Origin: Gallionellaceae bacterium
GTDB taxonomy: Bacteria > Pseudomonadota > Gammaproteobacteria > Burkholderiales > Gallionellaceae
NCBI GenBank assembly: GCA_021731185.1
Contig: JAKFXW010000089.1
Coordinates: 1-5,470, forward strand
DNA length: 5,470 nucleotides
Direction: 5' to 3'
A program made the position numbers and the translations under genes. How positions within the stretch are numbered: the first letter of the stretch is position 1; each line of letters opens with the position of its first letter. Of the stretch, positions 1-4,398 are shown one piece after another. A model generated the notes under the pieces. The model was not told the origin of the DNA and ran no database searches. It worked only from the letters and a program-made list of their open reading frames with translations.

Positions 1-48
1 AAATCAGGCGGCGGGTTTGATAATTTTGATGACGATATACCGTTTTGA
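1..48 (+). CDS. ssb: Single-stranded DNA-binding protein SSB, C-terminal end (partial)
   Basis: The first 15 codons read KSGGGFDNFDDDIPF and then TGA. A glycine-rich linker ending in the acidic tip DDDIPF is the signature of bacterial SSB. In this family the tip is the docking site for partner proteins such as exonuclease I, RecQ, PriA and the Pol III chi subunit, while the OB-fold that binds single-stranded DNA lies upstream, outside the window. The frame is set by the motif and by the stop at 46-48. The next feature is a structured repeat that starts at the base after the stop, so it may also act as the 3' end of the ssb transcript. I am confident of the family despite the short fragment, because few other proteins end this way. 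Confidence 0.85.
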   Translation, partial: KSGGGFDNFDDDIPF

Positions 49-137
49 GATGCACCAAAGGCCTCGCAGAGGTTCTCGCACCCGCAGGGTGTAGGCAATT
101 CTCTAAGCTCTGCGAGCTTGAGAAGTTGACACCGCCT
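49..137 (+). repeat. 89-bp structured dispersed repeat, copy 1
   Basis: This block recurs in direct orientation at 4146-4233. Over the first 74 bases the two copies differ at one position (G107 versus T4204). They then diverge slightly and both end in CACCGCCT. It contains a perfect 9-bp inverted repeat, CTCGCAGAG at 63-71 and CTCTGCGAG at 108-116, and inside it a smaller hairpin, CACCC-GCA-GGGTG, at 79-91. No open frame is shared in a convincing way, so it is more likely a structured non-coding repeat of the REP or MITE kind than a gene fragment. It begins directly after the ssb stop codon and may serve as that gene's terminator, although it has no clear T-tract. The family is not recognised. 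Confidence 0.8.
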
Positions 138-147
138 AAACAGGAAG

Positions 148-278
148 TATTAACAAACCCTCACATTGTCCCCTTGTGGGGCCAAGCGTAAGCGGGGGTA
201 TTGCAGAATGAATTTCAGATTGGATACCTAGAAGGTGCTTTGATTGGCACGTTTGAGGGTGTTTATTTAACGTTAGCC
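148..278 (+). other. attC-like recombination site upstream of the CBASS operon (degenerate)
   Basis: The right end is GTTAGCC at 272-278, six of seven bases of the integron R' box GTTRRRY. The left end, TATTAAC at 148-154, fits RYYYAAC only partly. Imperfect inverted arms lie inside: TAACAAACCCTCA at 151-163 against TGAGGGTGTTTA at 254-265, plus a small CCCC-TTGT-GGGG hairpin at 169-180. The span of about 131 bp is within the range known for attC. The strongest support is that GTTAGCC is the exact reverse complement of the GGCTAAC box at 1829-1835, as expected for the two ends of one cassette. A weak promoter-like pair, TTGATT at 240-245 and TATTTA at 264-269 with an 18-nt spacer, overlaps the right arm. 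The left boundary is uncertain. Confidence 0.38.
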
Positions 279-317
279 ATTAGTCTCCGAATGCCACAAT
301 GTGCGCCGAGGGCCACC

Positions 318-1196
318 ATGAGTCTTGAAGAACAACTAGCCAGTTGGACCGCACCGTCAAGCGATTCCGAGCAGGAGAAGCAAGAACGTACAAAGCGGAT
401 GATTCGGCAAGCCGTAGACGGGCACACTCCGTTCAAAGGGTGCGGCTTACGTGTCTACGCGAAGGGCTCCTATGCAAACAACACTAACGTGCGCGCAGAT
501 AGCGACGTCGATATTGCGGTTGAATGTACGGATGTGGAGTATTGGGAGGAAGCCACACCTGGTGCACATCCATCGACGACGCCGTACACGGGAATATGGA
601 CGCCGCAGAAGCTTCGATCAGAGCTTCTTTCTGCTCTCAGGGCCACGTTCCCCGGTCAGATAGATACGTCGGGGTCAACTGCCATAAAAGTGCATTCAGG
701 TACGGCCAGAGTTGATGCCGATGTTGTTCCCTGCTTTAGCTACCTGTACCACTTTTCTCCGTCTTCCGCGCGGCCTGGTACAAGGATTTTCAAGACTGAC
801 GGAGGGAGTCTCGTCAACTACCCCGCCCAGCAACTGGAAAACGGCATAGCAAAGAACAATCGGACCGGACGCGCATACAAGAAGGGCGTTCGCCTACTAA
901 AGCGAGTTGAGAACGCGATGGCAGAGGACGGCACATTCCGTGAATTACCGTCTTTCTTCATGGAGTGCCTCGCATTCAATTGCCCGGACTCGGCATTTGA
1001 TCATTCCACTTGGACTGCGTGTTTAAGGACAATGCTTGTGCATATCTGGCAGCAACTTCAAGGCGATGAACCTGTCGACGGACGATGGGTTGAAGCGAAT
1101 GATTGCTTCTACTTGTTTCACCTCGGCCAGAAATGGTCGCGCGCAGACGGGCGTGAGTTTGCCCATGCTGCCTGGAACTACTGCGGATTCAAGTAA
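318..1196 (+). CDS. CBASS CD-NTase (cGAS/DncV-like nucleotidyltransferase)
   Basis: This is a predicted cytosolic enzyme of 292 aa that condenses nucleoside triphosphates into a cyclic oligonucleotide alarm signal upon phage infection. The nucleotidyltransferase core is visible: the GS motif at residues 50-51 (YAKGSYANNT), the metal-binding pair D63 and D65 in SDVDIAVE, and a third acidic residue in VDADVVP (D135, possibly D133). The helical C-terminal half follows, and the length is normal for CD-NTases. The ATG at 318 is preferred over in-frame starts at 201 and 291. It has GAGGG at 308-312 five bases upstream, MSLEEQLASW is a typical N-terminus for these enzymes, and the frame upstream runs through the attC-like site. 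The stop overlaps the next gene's start (TAATG), so the two are translationally coupled. No ubiquitin-like ancillary (Cap2/Cap3) or HORMA/TRIP13 genes are present, so this would be a minimal type I CBASS. The clade and the nucleotide made cannot be told from sequence alone. Confidence 0.9.
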   Translation: MSLEEQLASWTAPSSDSEQEKQERTKRMIRQAVDGHTPFKGCGLRVYAKGSYANNTNVRADSDVDIAVECTDVEYWEEATPGAHPSTTPYTGIWTPQKLRSELLSALRATFPGQIDTSGSTAIKVHSGTARVDADVVPCFSYLYHFSPSSARPGTRIFKTDGGSLVNYPAQQLENGIAKNNRTGRAYKKGVRLLKRVENAMAEDGTFRELPSFFMECLAFNCPDSAFDHSTWTACLRTMLVHIWQQLQGDEPVDGRWVEANDCFYLFHLGQKWSRADGREFAHAAWNYCGFK

Positions 1197-1834
1197 TGAT
1201 CTCCCGGACTCGAGCGAGCTTCATAGTTGCCATCGTCGTTGGAGTATTCGCTGTAGGTATCGTGGCGACCGGAGACGCGGTTCAGGCTGCTTGGCTCCGC
1301 TTTTACTCTGCGGCGGTAACAATAGTGGTCATCGCGATTGCTGCATGGGAACACTGGCTCTGGCGGTGGTCCATTGTCCAGCGTCTTCCCGGAGTTACTC
1401 GCGACATTCGTGGCACATGGAAGGGTGAGCTTGAGACATTTTGGAAAGATGAAACGCCATCACCAGCGAGAAAGTCCGTTTACTTGGTCGTGCGCCAAAC
1501 GGCTTCCGTCGTCTCTGTATCACTCTTAACCAACGAATCGCGCTCGACCTCCTCACTTGCTACGGTGTCCTCTGACGGGACAACCGTATCGCTTGACTAC
1601 CTATACCTCAACTGGCCCGACCTGCGTGTCCAGGATAGGAGCCGGATACATCACGGTTCCGCATCGCTGATCGTCAGTGGCACGCCAGCCGACCGACTTC
1701 GCGGTCAGTACTGGACCAATCGGGATACTAAAGGCGAGCTCGATTTCACGTCGCGCGCTTTGAAGCTTGCGGAGGATTTTGATGGCGCTGCACGCATATT
1801 CCTAGAGCGCAGCGCCGAGAACGCTCATGGCTAA
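1196..1834 (+). CDS. cap15: CBASS effector Cap15 (2TM, beta-barrel membrane-disrupting protein)
   Basis: The 212-aa product has two N-terminal membrane helices (about residues 8-28 and 34-52). They are followed by a beta-rich domain (about 68-190) that begins at the conserved IRGTWKG (71-77) and includes LRGQYWTNRDTKGELDF (168-184). This layout is that of Cap15, the SMODS-associated 2TM beta-strand-rich effector. In this family the barrel binds the cyclic nucleotide and the protein then assembles in the inner membrane and breaks its integrity, killing the infected cell. The start ATG overlaps the CD-NTase stop by one base, so the pair is a two-gene operon. The stop codon TAA (1832-1834) lies inside the GGCTAAC box of the downstream attC-like site, a usual arrangement in integron cassettes. 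The family call rests on architecture, motifs and the partner gene together. Confidence 0.85.
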   Translation: MISRTRASFIVAIVVGVFAVGIVATGDAVQAAWLRFYSAAVTIVVIAIAAWEHWLWRWSIVQRLPGVTRDIRGTWKGELETFWKDETPSPARKSVYLVVRQTASVVSVSLLTNESRSTSSLATVSSDGTTVSLDYLYLNWPDLRVQDRSRIHHGSASLIVSGTPADRLRGQYWTNRDTKGELDFTSRALKLAEDFDGAARIFLERSAENAHG

Positions 1835-1923
1835 CAAAGCGTTCCACGCGACGGACAACGCGGTAAGTTGGGCTGTAGGTTGGTGCTGAGCTTGCGAAGC
1901 CCAACGTCCTTTTCGTGTTATAC
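1829..1923 (+). other. attC-like site ending the CBASS cassette
   Basis: The left end reads GGCTAACAAAGCGTTC, very like the R''-L'' half of many integron attC sites. The arms pair in pieces. GTTGGGCT at 1867-1874 matches AGCCCAAC at 1898-1905 perfectly. Outside that, ACGCGACGGAC (ending at 1856) pairs 8 of 11 with GTCCTTTTCGT (starting at 1906), leaving about ten unpaired left-arm bases in between. The right end would be GTTATAC at 1917-1923, which fits GTTRRRY at six of seven positions. Imperfect arms with extrahelical bases are normal for attC. An alternative right box, GTTGGGC at 1867-1873, fits the consensus perfectly but would make the site only 45 bp, shorter than known functional sites. 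Cassette-end identity is likely; whether it still recombines is not known. Confidence 0.5.
1867..1905 (+). repeat. REP-like palindromic element inside the attC-like site
   Basis: GTAGGTTGG followed by GCTGAGCTTGCGAAGCCCAAC resembles a palindromic intergenic repeat that I recall as common in beta- and gammaproteobacteria (GTAGGTTGGGCTGAGC...GAAGCCCAAC). Two overlapping foldings are possible. In the first, GTTGGGCT at 1867-1874 pairs with AGCCCAAC at 1898-1905. In the second, GTTGG at 1879-1883 and GCT pair with AGC and CCAAC, with one bulged T. The inner GCTT-GCG-AAGC is a short tight hairpin. It could end transcription of the CBASS operon, although only TTTT follows, at 1910-1913. The identification as a known repeat type is from memory. 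Confidence 0.5.
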
Positions 1924-1934
1924 CATCGCTTATT

Positions 1935-1952
1935 GGTCACACCACTGTGACC
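1935..1952 (+). promoter_or_regulatory. 18-bp palindrome, candidate operator of the toxin-antitoxin operon
   Basis: GGTCACA-CCAC-TGTGACC is a perfect 7-bp inverted repeat with a 4-base centre. It ends 55 bp before the antitoxin start. Toxin-antitoxin operons commonly repress themselves at such palindromes. A promoter is not obvious: GTGACC in the right arm could act as a -35, but the best following hexamer (TATGAG at 1972-1977) is 19 bases away. Its role as an operator is an inference; it could instead be a hairpin in the leader. Confidence 0.4.
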
Positions 1953-2007
1953 GCCACTCGCTGTGATAAGCTATGAGTTGTCAGCATCTACCGCATTGGA
2001 GGTCAGC

Positions 2008-2235
2008 GTGAGTACGAACCTAGAAGTCCTAGAAGCCGAAATCCTGCAGTTAACCCCTGTTGAACGATCACACCTGCTTGAGCGGCTGATCGCCAGCCTT
2101 GATTCAGACCCCGAAGTCGAGGAAGCTTGGGAGCGAGAAGCAGATCGCAGGGAAGCCGAACTGGAATCCGGTTCGATCTCGGCAGTTTCAGGGCAGGAAG
2201 CCATCGCCCGACTTCGAGCAAGACTTACGCGATGA
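2008..2235 (+). CDS. Addiction-module antitoxin (Unstab_antitox-like)
   Basis: The 75-aa protein begins VSTNLEVLEAEILQLTPVERS and continues LLERLIASLDSDPEVEEAWEREADRR. This LTPxERxxLxERLxxSLD...xWxxEAxRR pattern is that of the addiction-module component family of antitoxins that partner RelE/ParE toxins (Pfam Unstab_antitox, TIGR02574). The family is labile: it is degraded when expression stops and then frees the toxin. The GTG at 2008 is chosen because GGAGG lies at 1998-2002 with a 5-base gap. The longer in-frame GTG at 1963 has no such site and would add residues not seen in the family. The stop overlaps the toxin ATG (ATGA at 2232-2235), giving translational coupling. A palindrome upstream may be its operator. 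It sits in the second putative integron cassette. Confidence 0.82.
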   Translation: MSTNLEVLEAEILQLTPVERSHLLERLIASLDSDPEVEEAWEREADRREAELESGSISAVSGQEAIARLRARLTR

Positions 2236-2531
2236 CCTACTCGCTCCACCCCGGAGCGGAGCATGATATTGCCAACGCTCTGGATTTTTACAGCGAACAA
2301 GCTGGCCCTGTGGTCGCTGAGCGTTTTCTCGAAGAATTTGAACGTGTCGCAAAGCTCTTGGTTAAACATCCCGGCCTCGGAACGCCAACGACGAGAGGAC
2401 GAAGAACATTCCCGCTGAAGGTTTTTCCGTACTTGGTCGTATATCGAAATCTTGAAAGCAGTATTCGAATCCTGATCGTGCGCCATCAGCACAGGAAACC
2501 TGGCTACGCTGGTGGCAGGCGGCAGGTATGA
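2232..2531 (+). CDS. RelE/ParE-family toxin
   Basis: This is a 99-aa protein with the full ParE-like pattern: an N-terminal strand and long helix (MTYSLHPGAEHDIANALDFY, with EQAGPVVAERFLEEFERV following), a HPGLGTPT turn at 47-54, then FPLKVFPYLVVYRNLESSIRI and the closing strand ending VRHQHRKPGYAGGR. Toxins of this superfamily either poison DNA gyrase (ParE) or cleave mRNA on the ribosome (RelE). The HxxRxPGYxxxR ending is typical of the ParE side, so gyrase is the likelier target, but sequence does not settle it. It overlaps the antitoxin gene by four bases and has no strong ribosome-binding site of its own, so it depends on coupled translation. It appears intact. Its stop is 23 bp before the next attC-like box. 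Confidence 0.85.
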   Translation: MTYSLHPGAEHDIANALDFYSEQAGPVVAERFLEEFERVAKLLVKHPGLGTPTTRGRRTFPLKVFPYLVVYRNLESSIRILIVRHQHRKPGYAGGRRQV

Positions 2532-2553
2532 AACTTTCGTGCGCAGCTGCGAT

Positions 2554-2586
2554 GCCCAACCCTACGCTCAAGCGCACCTGCTGCCA
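2554..2586 (+). other. attC-like left half after the ParE-type toxin (truncated or degenerate)
   Basis: GCCCAAC at 2554-2560 fits the R'' consensus RYYYAAC perfectly. The bases that follow (CCTACGCTCAAGCG) look like an L'' region. The stretch reads MPNPTLKR in one frame, a spurious reading that I recall from many cassette attC sites. The expected right half, ending in GTTRRRY, is not clean. The sequence from about 2587 on aligns loosely with the reverse complement of the left arm and reaches GTTAGCT at 2624-2630, but by then it is in transposase coding sequence. The site is best seen as a half site cut by the IS30 fragment. Confidence 0.45.
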
Positions 2587-2618
2587 AGAAGCCAGCGGCG
2601 GCTCCAGCGAAATCCAGC

Positions 2619-3044
2619 GGTGGGTTAGCTACCCATGTGGAACGTAAAAGTCGTTATCTGCTGGCCGGCAAGCTAGGCAATAAACTATCAGCCACTTATA
2701 CAGCGACGACTCTCAAGCTATTTTCCAAGGTTCCCAAGCTACGCATCAAGACCATGACAGTCGACAATGGTAGCGAGTTTGCAGGTTTTAAAAAAATTGA
2801 GCGGCATACGGGTGTCAGCGTCTACTTTTCTGATCCGCGCTCTCCCTGGCAACGCGGTTGCAATGAGAATACCAATGGCTTGCTCAGAAGGTATTTCCCC
2901 AAGGGTTTTGACTTTCGCCTTGCCAGCGATAAACTGATACAAGCGGTCGTTGAGAGATTAAATCATCGGCCACGAAAGTGCTTGAATTACAGAGCAGCTT
3001 ATGAGGTCTTTTTTAATACCAAGACTGTTGCACTTAGAAGTTGA
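2619..3044 (+). pseudogene. IS30-family transposase, 5'-truncated
   Basis: Reading from GGT at 2619 gives GGLATHVERKSRYLLAGKLG and then the C-terminal catalytic part of an IS30 transposase. The second catalytic aspartate (TVDNGSEF) and the glutamate (NENTNGLLRRYFPKG) are present with exactly 33 residues between them, the DD(33)E spacing of the family. The block VYFSDPRSPWQRG is also typical. About half the usual 320-340 residues, with the DNA-binding domain and the first aspartate, is missing, so the fragment cannot transpose. The same frame stays open upstream to 2532 but changes into a low-complexity run (PAAKKPAAAPAKSSG) that is not transposase-like, so the break lies near 2615-2625. There is no bona fide start codon in the remnant, although the GTG at 2637 could be misread as one. 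TTGCACTTAGAAGTTGAACT at 3028-3047 may be the old right end. No left inverted repeat was found. Confidence 0.85.
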
Positions 3045-3081
3045 ACTCACCCCTTGATAATGGTCAAAACGATTGCGGCAA

Positions 3082-3303
3082 ATGGCTAGTTATATTAACA
3101 TGACTCACAAAGAGTTATTAATTCATTCTGAACTTGTCCATCATTCACAAAATCCTGCTCGCGGTATGAGTAATAAAGAAAGAAGTATTCTAATCGCTGC
3201 ACTTGAAAAACAAACAAGTGTTAGTGTATTTGCAGCACTTAAAGCTAAGAAACCAACAGCTGAAGATATGGCTGGAGCTTCACTTAGTGATTTTGGCATT
3301 TAG
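3082..3303 (+). CDS. Small hypothetical protein, 73 aa
   Basis: I do not recognise this protein. It is a soluble-looking, mostly helical product, MASYINMTHKELLIHSELVH at the start and ending in SLSDFGI, with a central NPARGMSNKERSILIAALEK. It could start at ATG 3082, ATG 3100 (67 aa) or TTG 3073; none has a clear ribosome-binding site. The coding appearance comes from an uninterrupted frame, sensible residue mix and AT-rich codons (TTA, ATT, AAA) that contrast with the GC-rich genes to the left, pointing to a different origin. TGATAATG at 3055-3062 could be part of a promoter, but no good -35 precedes it. It is followed 27 bases later by a 27-aa hydrophobic peptide, probably in the same transcript. 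Regulator, phage or plasmid accessory protein are all possible. Confidence 0.55.
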   Translation: MASYINMTHKELLIHSELVHHSQNPARGMSNKERSILIAALEKQTSVSVFAALKAKKPTAEDMAGASLSDFGI

Positions 3304-3330
3304 AATTTATTTTTTAGAGAGGCTTATGTT

Positions 3331-3414
3331 ATGAAAGTTGTGAAGATTATATTAGCTATTATAGCTGCATCAATAGCGTCTACAATTTTGATATATGTCT
3401 TTATTATAGTATAA
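3331..3414 (+). CDS. 27-aa single-pass membrane peptide
   Basis: ATG at 3331 opens a 27-codon frame starting MKVVKIILAIIAASIASTIL and ending in a run of Ile/Val/Phe/Tyr. Two lysines precede one hydrophobic segment of about 20 residues, so the product would be a single membrane helix. It has a good ribosome-binding site, AGAGAGG at 3316-3322, eight bases before the start; this is the main reason to call it a gene. It lies 27 bases after the stop of the 73-aa gene and shares its AT-rich composition, so the two are probably co-transcribed. Size and composition resemble small hydrophobic toxins of type I systems or small membrane regulators, but no antisense RNA is identified and the function is unknown. 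Confidence 0.5.
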   Translation: MKVVKIILAIIAASIASTILIYVFIIV

Positions 3415-3595
3415 AGAGACTTAATTAAATTAAACTAACAACATGAAAATGCACGTTACTTACTCTACTATCTCTAACTAAGGAAATTGCTACTCTATAA
3501 GTTGAGAAGTTGAGGAAGAAGATGAAAAATCTTGTAGACAAATAGCTGTAGAAGTGATCCCGTTTGTTTGGGCAAAATTTCTTGTTCCAAAAATC
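3415..3595. other. AT-rich intergenic stretch, nothing identified
   Basis: There is no convincing coding frame on either strand. The short ACTAAC...GTTAC match near 3433-3452 is too short to be an attC site. The minus strand here lies downstream of the toxin remnant and holds no recognisable protein. Confidence 0.5.
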
Positions 3596-3640
3596 AATGG
3601 GGTCAAAATCAATCGAATCTGCCCTTTTTTCGACACCATT
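3596..3640 (-). repeat. Imperfect inverted repeat after the minus-strand toxin, possible terminator
   Basis: AATGGGGTC at 3596-3604 and GACACCATT at 3632-3640 are inverted copies with one mismatch, around AATCAATCGAATCTG and a T-run at 3625-3630. It begins 19 bp beyond the toxin stop on the minus strand. Short sequences of this GGGGTCA...TGACCCC kind are, from memory, frequent behind small addiction modules and REP-associated elements in proteobacteria. A role as a transcription end or as a mobile repeat is an inference. Confidence 0.4.
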
Positions 3641-3658
3641 AGATTTTTTCTGACTGGG

Positions 3659-3941
3659 TTAGGCTCTAGCCAGCCAAATGGATGGGTCTCTGCTGTCATG
3701 GAATACCGCCAAAACAACAATGCGATGTTTCTCTGCACGGAAATATACACTGTATGGAAAACGATGGGCAACGACACGCCGAATGTCTTCGCGAACAACG
3801 GTAAACTGGAGAGGGTGTTTAGATGCCTGAGATACACAACTGTCAATCTCGGCAATGAACTCAAGAGCAAGACCAATTCGCTTGGTCTCATACCACGCAC
3901 TTGCTTCAATGAACTCTGCACTAGATGAAACAACTAGCCAT
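3659..3941 (-). pseudogene. Orphan ParE-type toxin with a frameshift at its start
   Basis: On the minus strand, from 3937 down to the stop TAA at 3661-3659, an uninterrupted frame gives LVVSSSAEFIEASAWYETKR, then GLALEFIAEID, SKHPLQF, RRVAHRFPYSVYFRAEKHRI and finally HDSRDPSIWLARA. These are, in order, the conserved blocks of the RelE/ParE superfamily, over 91 residues and therefore nearly full length. No ATG, GTG or TTG is in frame before the conserved part. An ATG at 3941-3939 sits directly in front but one base out of frame (ATGGCTAGTT). Removing one G from that GG would give ATG-CTA-GTT, that is MLVVSSSAEF, a normal ParE N-terminus. So a one-base insertion, real or a sequencing error, is the simplest explanation. 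No partner antitoxin is visible upstream on the minus strand. Without it the intact toxin would be harmful, which fits inactivation. Confidence 0.75.
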
Positions 3942-4145
3942 TCGACTAGGCTGCCAAAAGATGCCAGCCAAGTCGCTGGTTATGGCGGCACGATGAAAAG
4001 TAACCAGCAGACTCATTGCCTGATTTTGGCAATAGCCCGCGTAGGATGTGCCGAAGTTCTTTTGAGGCGCATCGTTCGAGTAAAATATTTACGCTCAATT
4101 CACAGGGCGATTCACACAAAATGCTTGTGCTGAAAAAACGCGATC
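3942..4145. other. Stretch upstream of the orphan toxin, no gene identified
   Basis: About 200 bp where an antitoxin for the minus-strand toxin would be expected, but no antitoxin-like frame is seen. The minus strand contains a short reading MSLLVTFHRAA beginning at 4003 that resembles a ParE-type N-terminus. It runs into unrelated residues and stops, so at most it is a scrap of a second toxin copy. A small hairpin, CACAA-AATGC-TTGTG, lies at 4115-4129, just before the second repeat copy. Confidence 0.4.
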
Positions 4146-4233
4146 GATGCACCAAAGGCCTCGCAGAGGTTCTCGCACCCGCAGGGTGTAGGCAATTCTC
4201 TAATCTCTGCGAGCTTGAGTTGTGGCACCGCCT
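4146..4233 (+). repeat. 89-bp structured dispersed repeat, copy 2 (88 bp)
   Basis: This is a direct copy of the block at 49-137, with one mismatch in the first 74 bases. The 9-bp stem arms are CTCGCAGAG at 4160-4168 and CTCTGCGAG at 4205-4213. Both arms are kept, and the one substitution falls just outside the right arm, consistent with a conserved structure. Here the copy is not next to ssb or to any recognisable gene end, so the repeat is independent of ssb. With copy 1 it brackets about 4.0 kb holding CBASS, the first toxin-antitoxin pair, the IS30 remnant and the orphan toxin. Confidence 0.8.
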
Positions 4234-4284
4234 CCTGTGTCGGCAGCATCCTACCGATCTGCTCGCCACCTGCGCCCCACTTAC

Positions 4285-4353
4285 CCCTCCGTCGCCCTTC
4301 GGGCGCGTCAGGGATGCGGGGGTGTCGCTCAACTGCGCTCCGTTAGACACCCC
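4285..4353 (+). repeat. Two adjacent GC-rich hairpins
   Basis: The first hairpin is CGCCC-TTC-GGGCG at 4293-4305, with outer arms CCCT at 4285-4288 and AGGG at 4310-4313. The second pairs GGGGTGTC at 4319-4326 with GACACCCC at 4346-4353. Neither is followed by a T-run, so intrinsic termination is doubtful. They resemble REP-type palindromes. They separate the second repeat copy from the promoter of the next operon and may insulate it. Confidence 0.5.
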
Positions 4354-4363
4354 GCCCAAAAAG

Positions 4364-4392
4364 GTGACAATAGGCACACATCAAGATAAACT
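4364..4392 (+). promoter_or_regulatory. Sigma70-type promoter of the BrnT-like/CopG operon
   Basis: GTGACA at 4364-4369 matches the -35 consensus at five of six positions. TAAACT at 4387-4392 matches the -10 at four of six, and the spacer is exactly 17 bases. Only six bases separate the -10 from the toxin ATG at 4399, so transcription would start at or next to the A of that codon. That predicts a leaderless or nearly leaderless mRNA and explains why the toxin has no ribosome-binding site. Confidence 0.45.
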
Positions 4393-4398
4393 AGCCGC

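Noticed and set aside
451..715. Short plus-strand frames inside the CD-NTase gene
   Set aside because: Out-of-frame shadows of a gene with clear catalytic motifs.
1935..1952. Palindrome as a CRP-type site
   Set aside because: CRP sites read TGTGA-N6-TCACA; here the half sites are in the opposite order (TCACA then TGTGA).
1971..2492. 173-codon minus-strand open frame
   Set aside because: It lies opposite the antitoxin and toxin genes, which have clear family motifs and coupled starts; its own product is serine/arginine-rich and unlike a real protein.
2619..3047. Complete IS30 element
   Set aside because: The N-terminal half of the transposase and the left inverted repeat are absent.
3431..3457. 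CTAAC...GTTAC near the end of the 27-aa peptide as an attC site
   Set aside because: Far too short (about 25 bp) and without L-box-like arms.
3490..3933. 147-codon minus-strand frame and a 124-codon plus-strand frame at 3554-3928
   Set aside because: Both overlap the ParE-type frame on the minus strand, which carries the conserved toxin motifs; these are shadows.
49..4233. Repeat pair as a CRISPR or as IS terminal repeats
   Set aside because: There are only two copies 4 kb apart, in direct orientation, with no spacers and no transposase linked to them.
4342..4348. GTTAGAC, a perfect GTTRRRY box that could be an attC right end
   Set aside because: No RYYYAAC partner or inverted arms are found at the right distance upstream; its bases are accounted for by the 4319-4353 hairpin.
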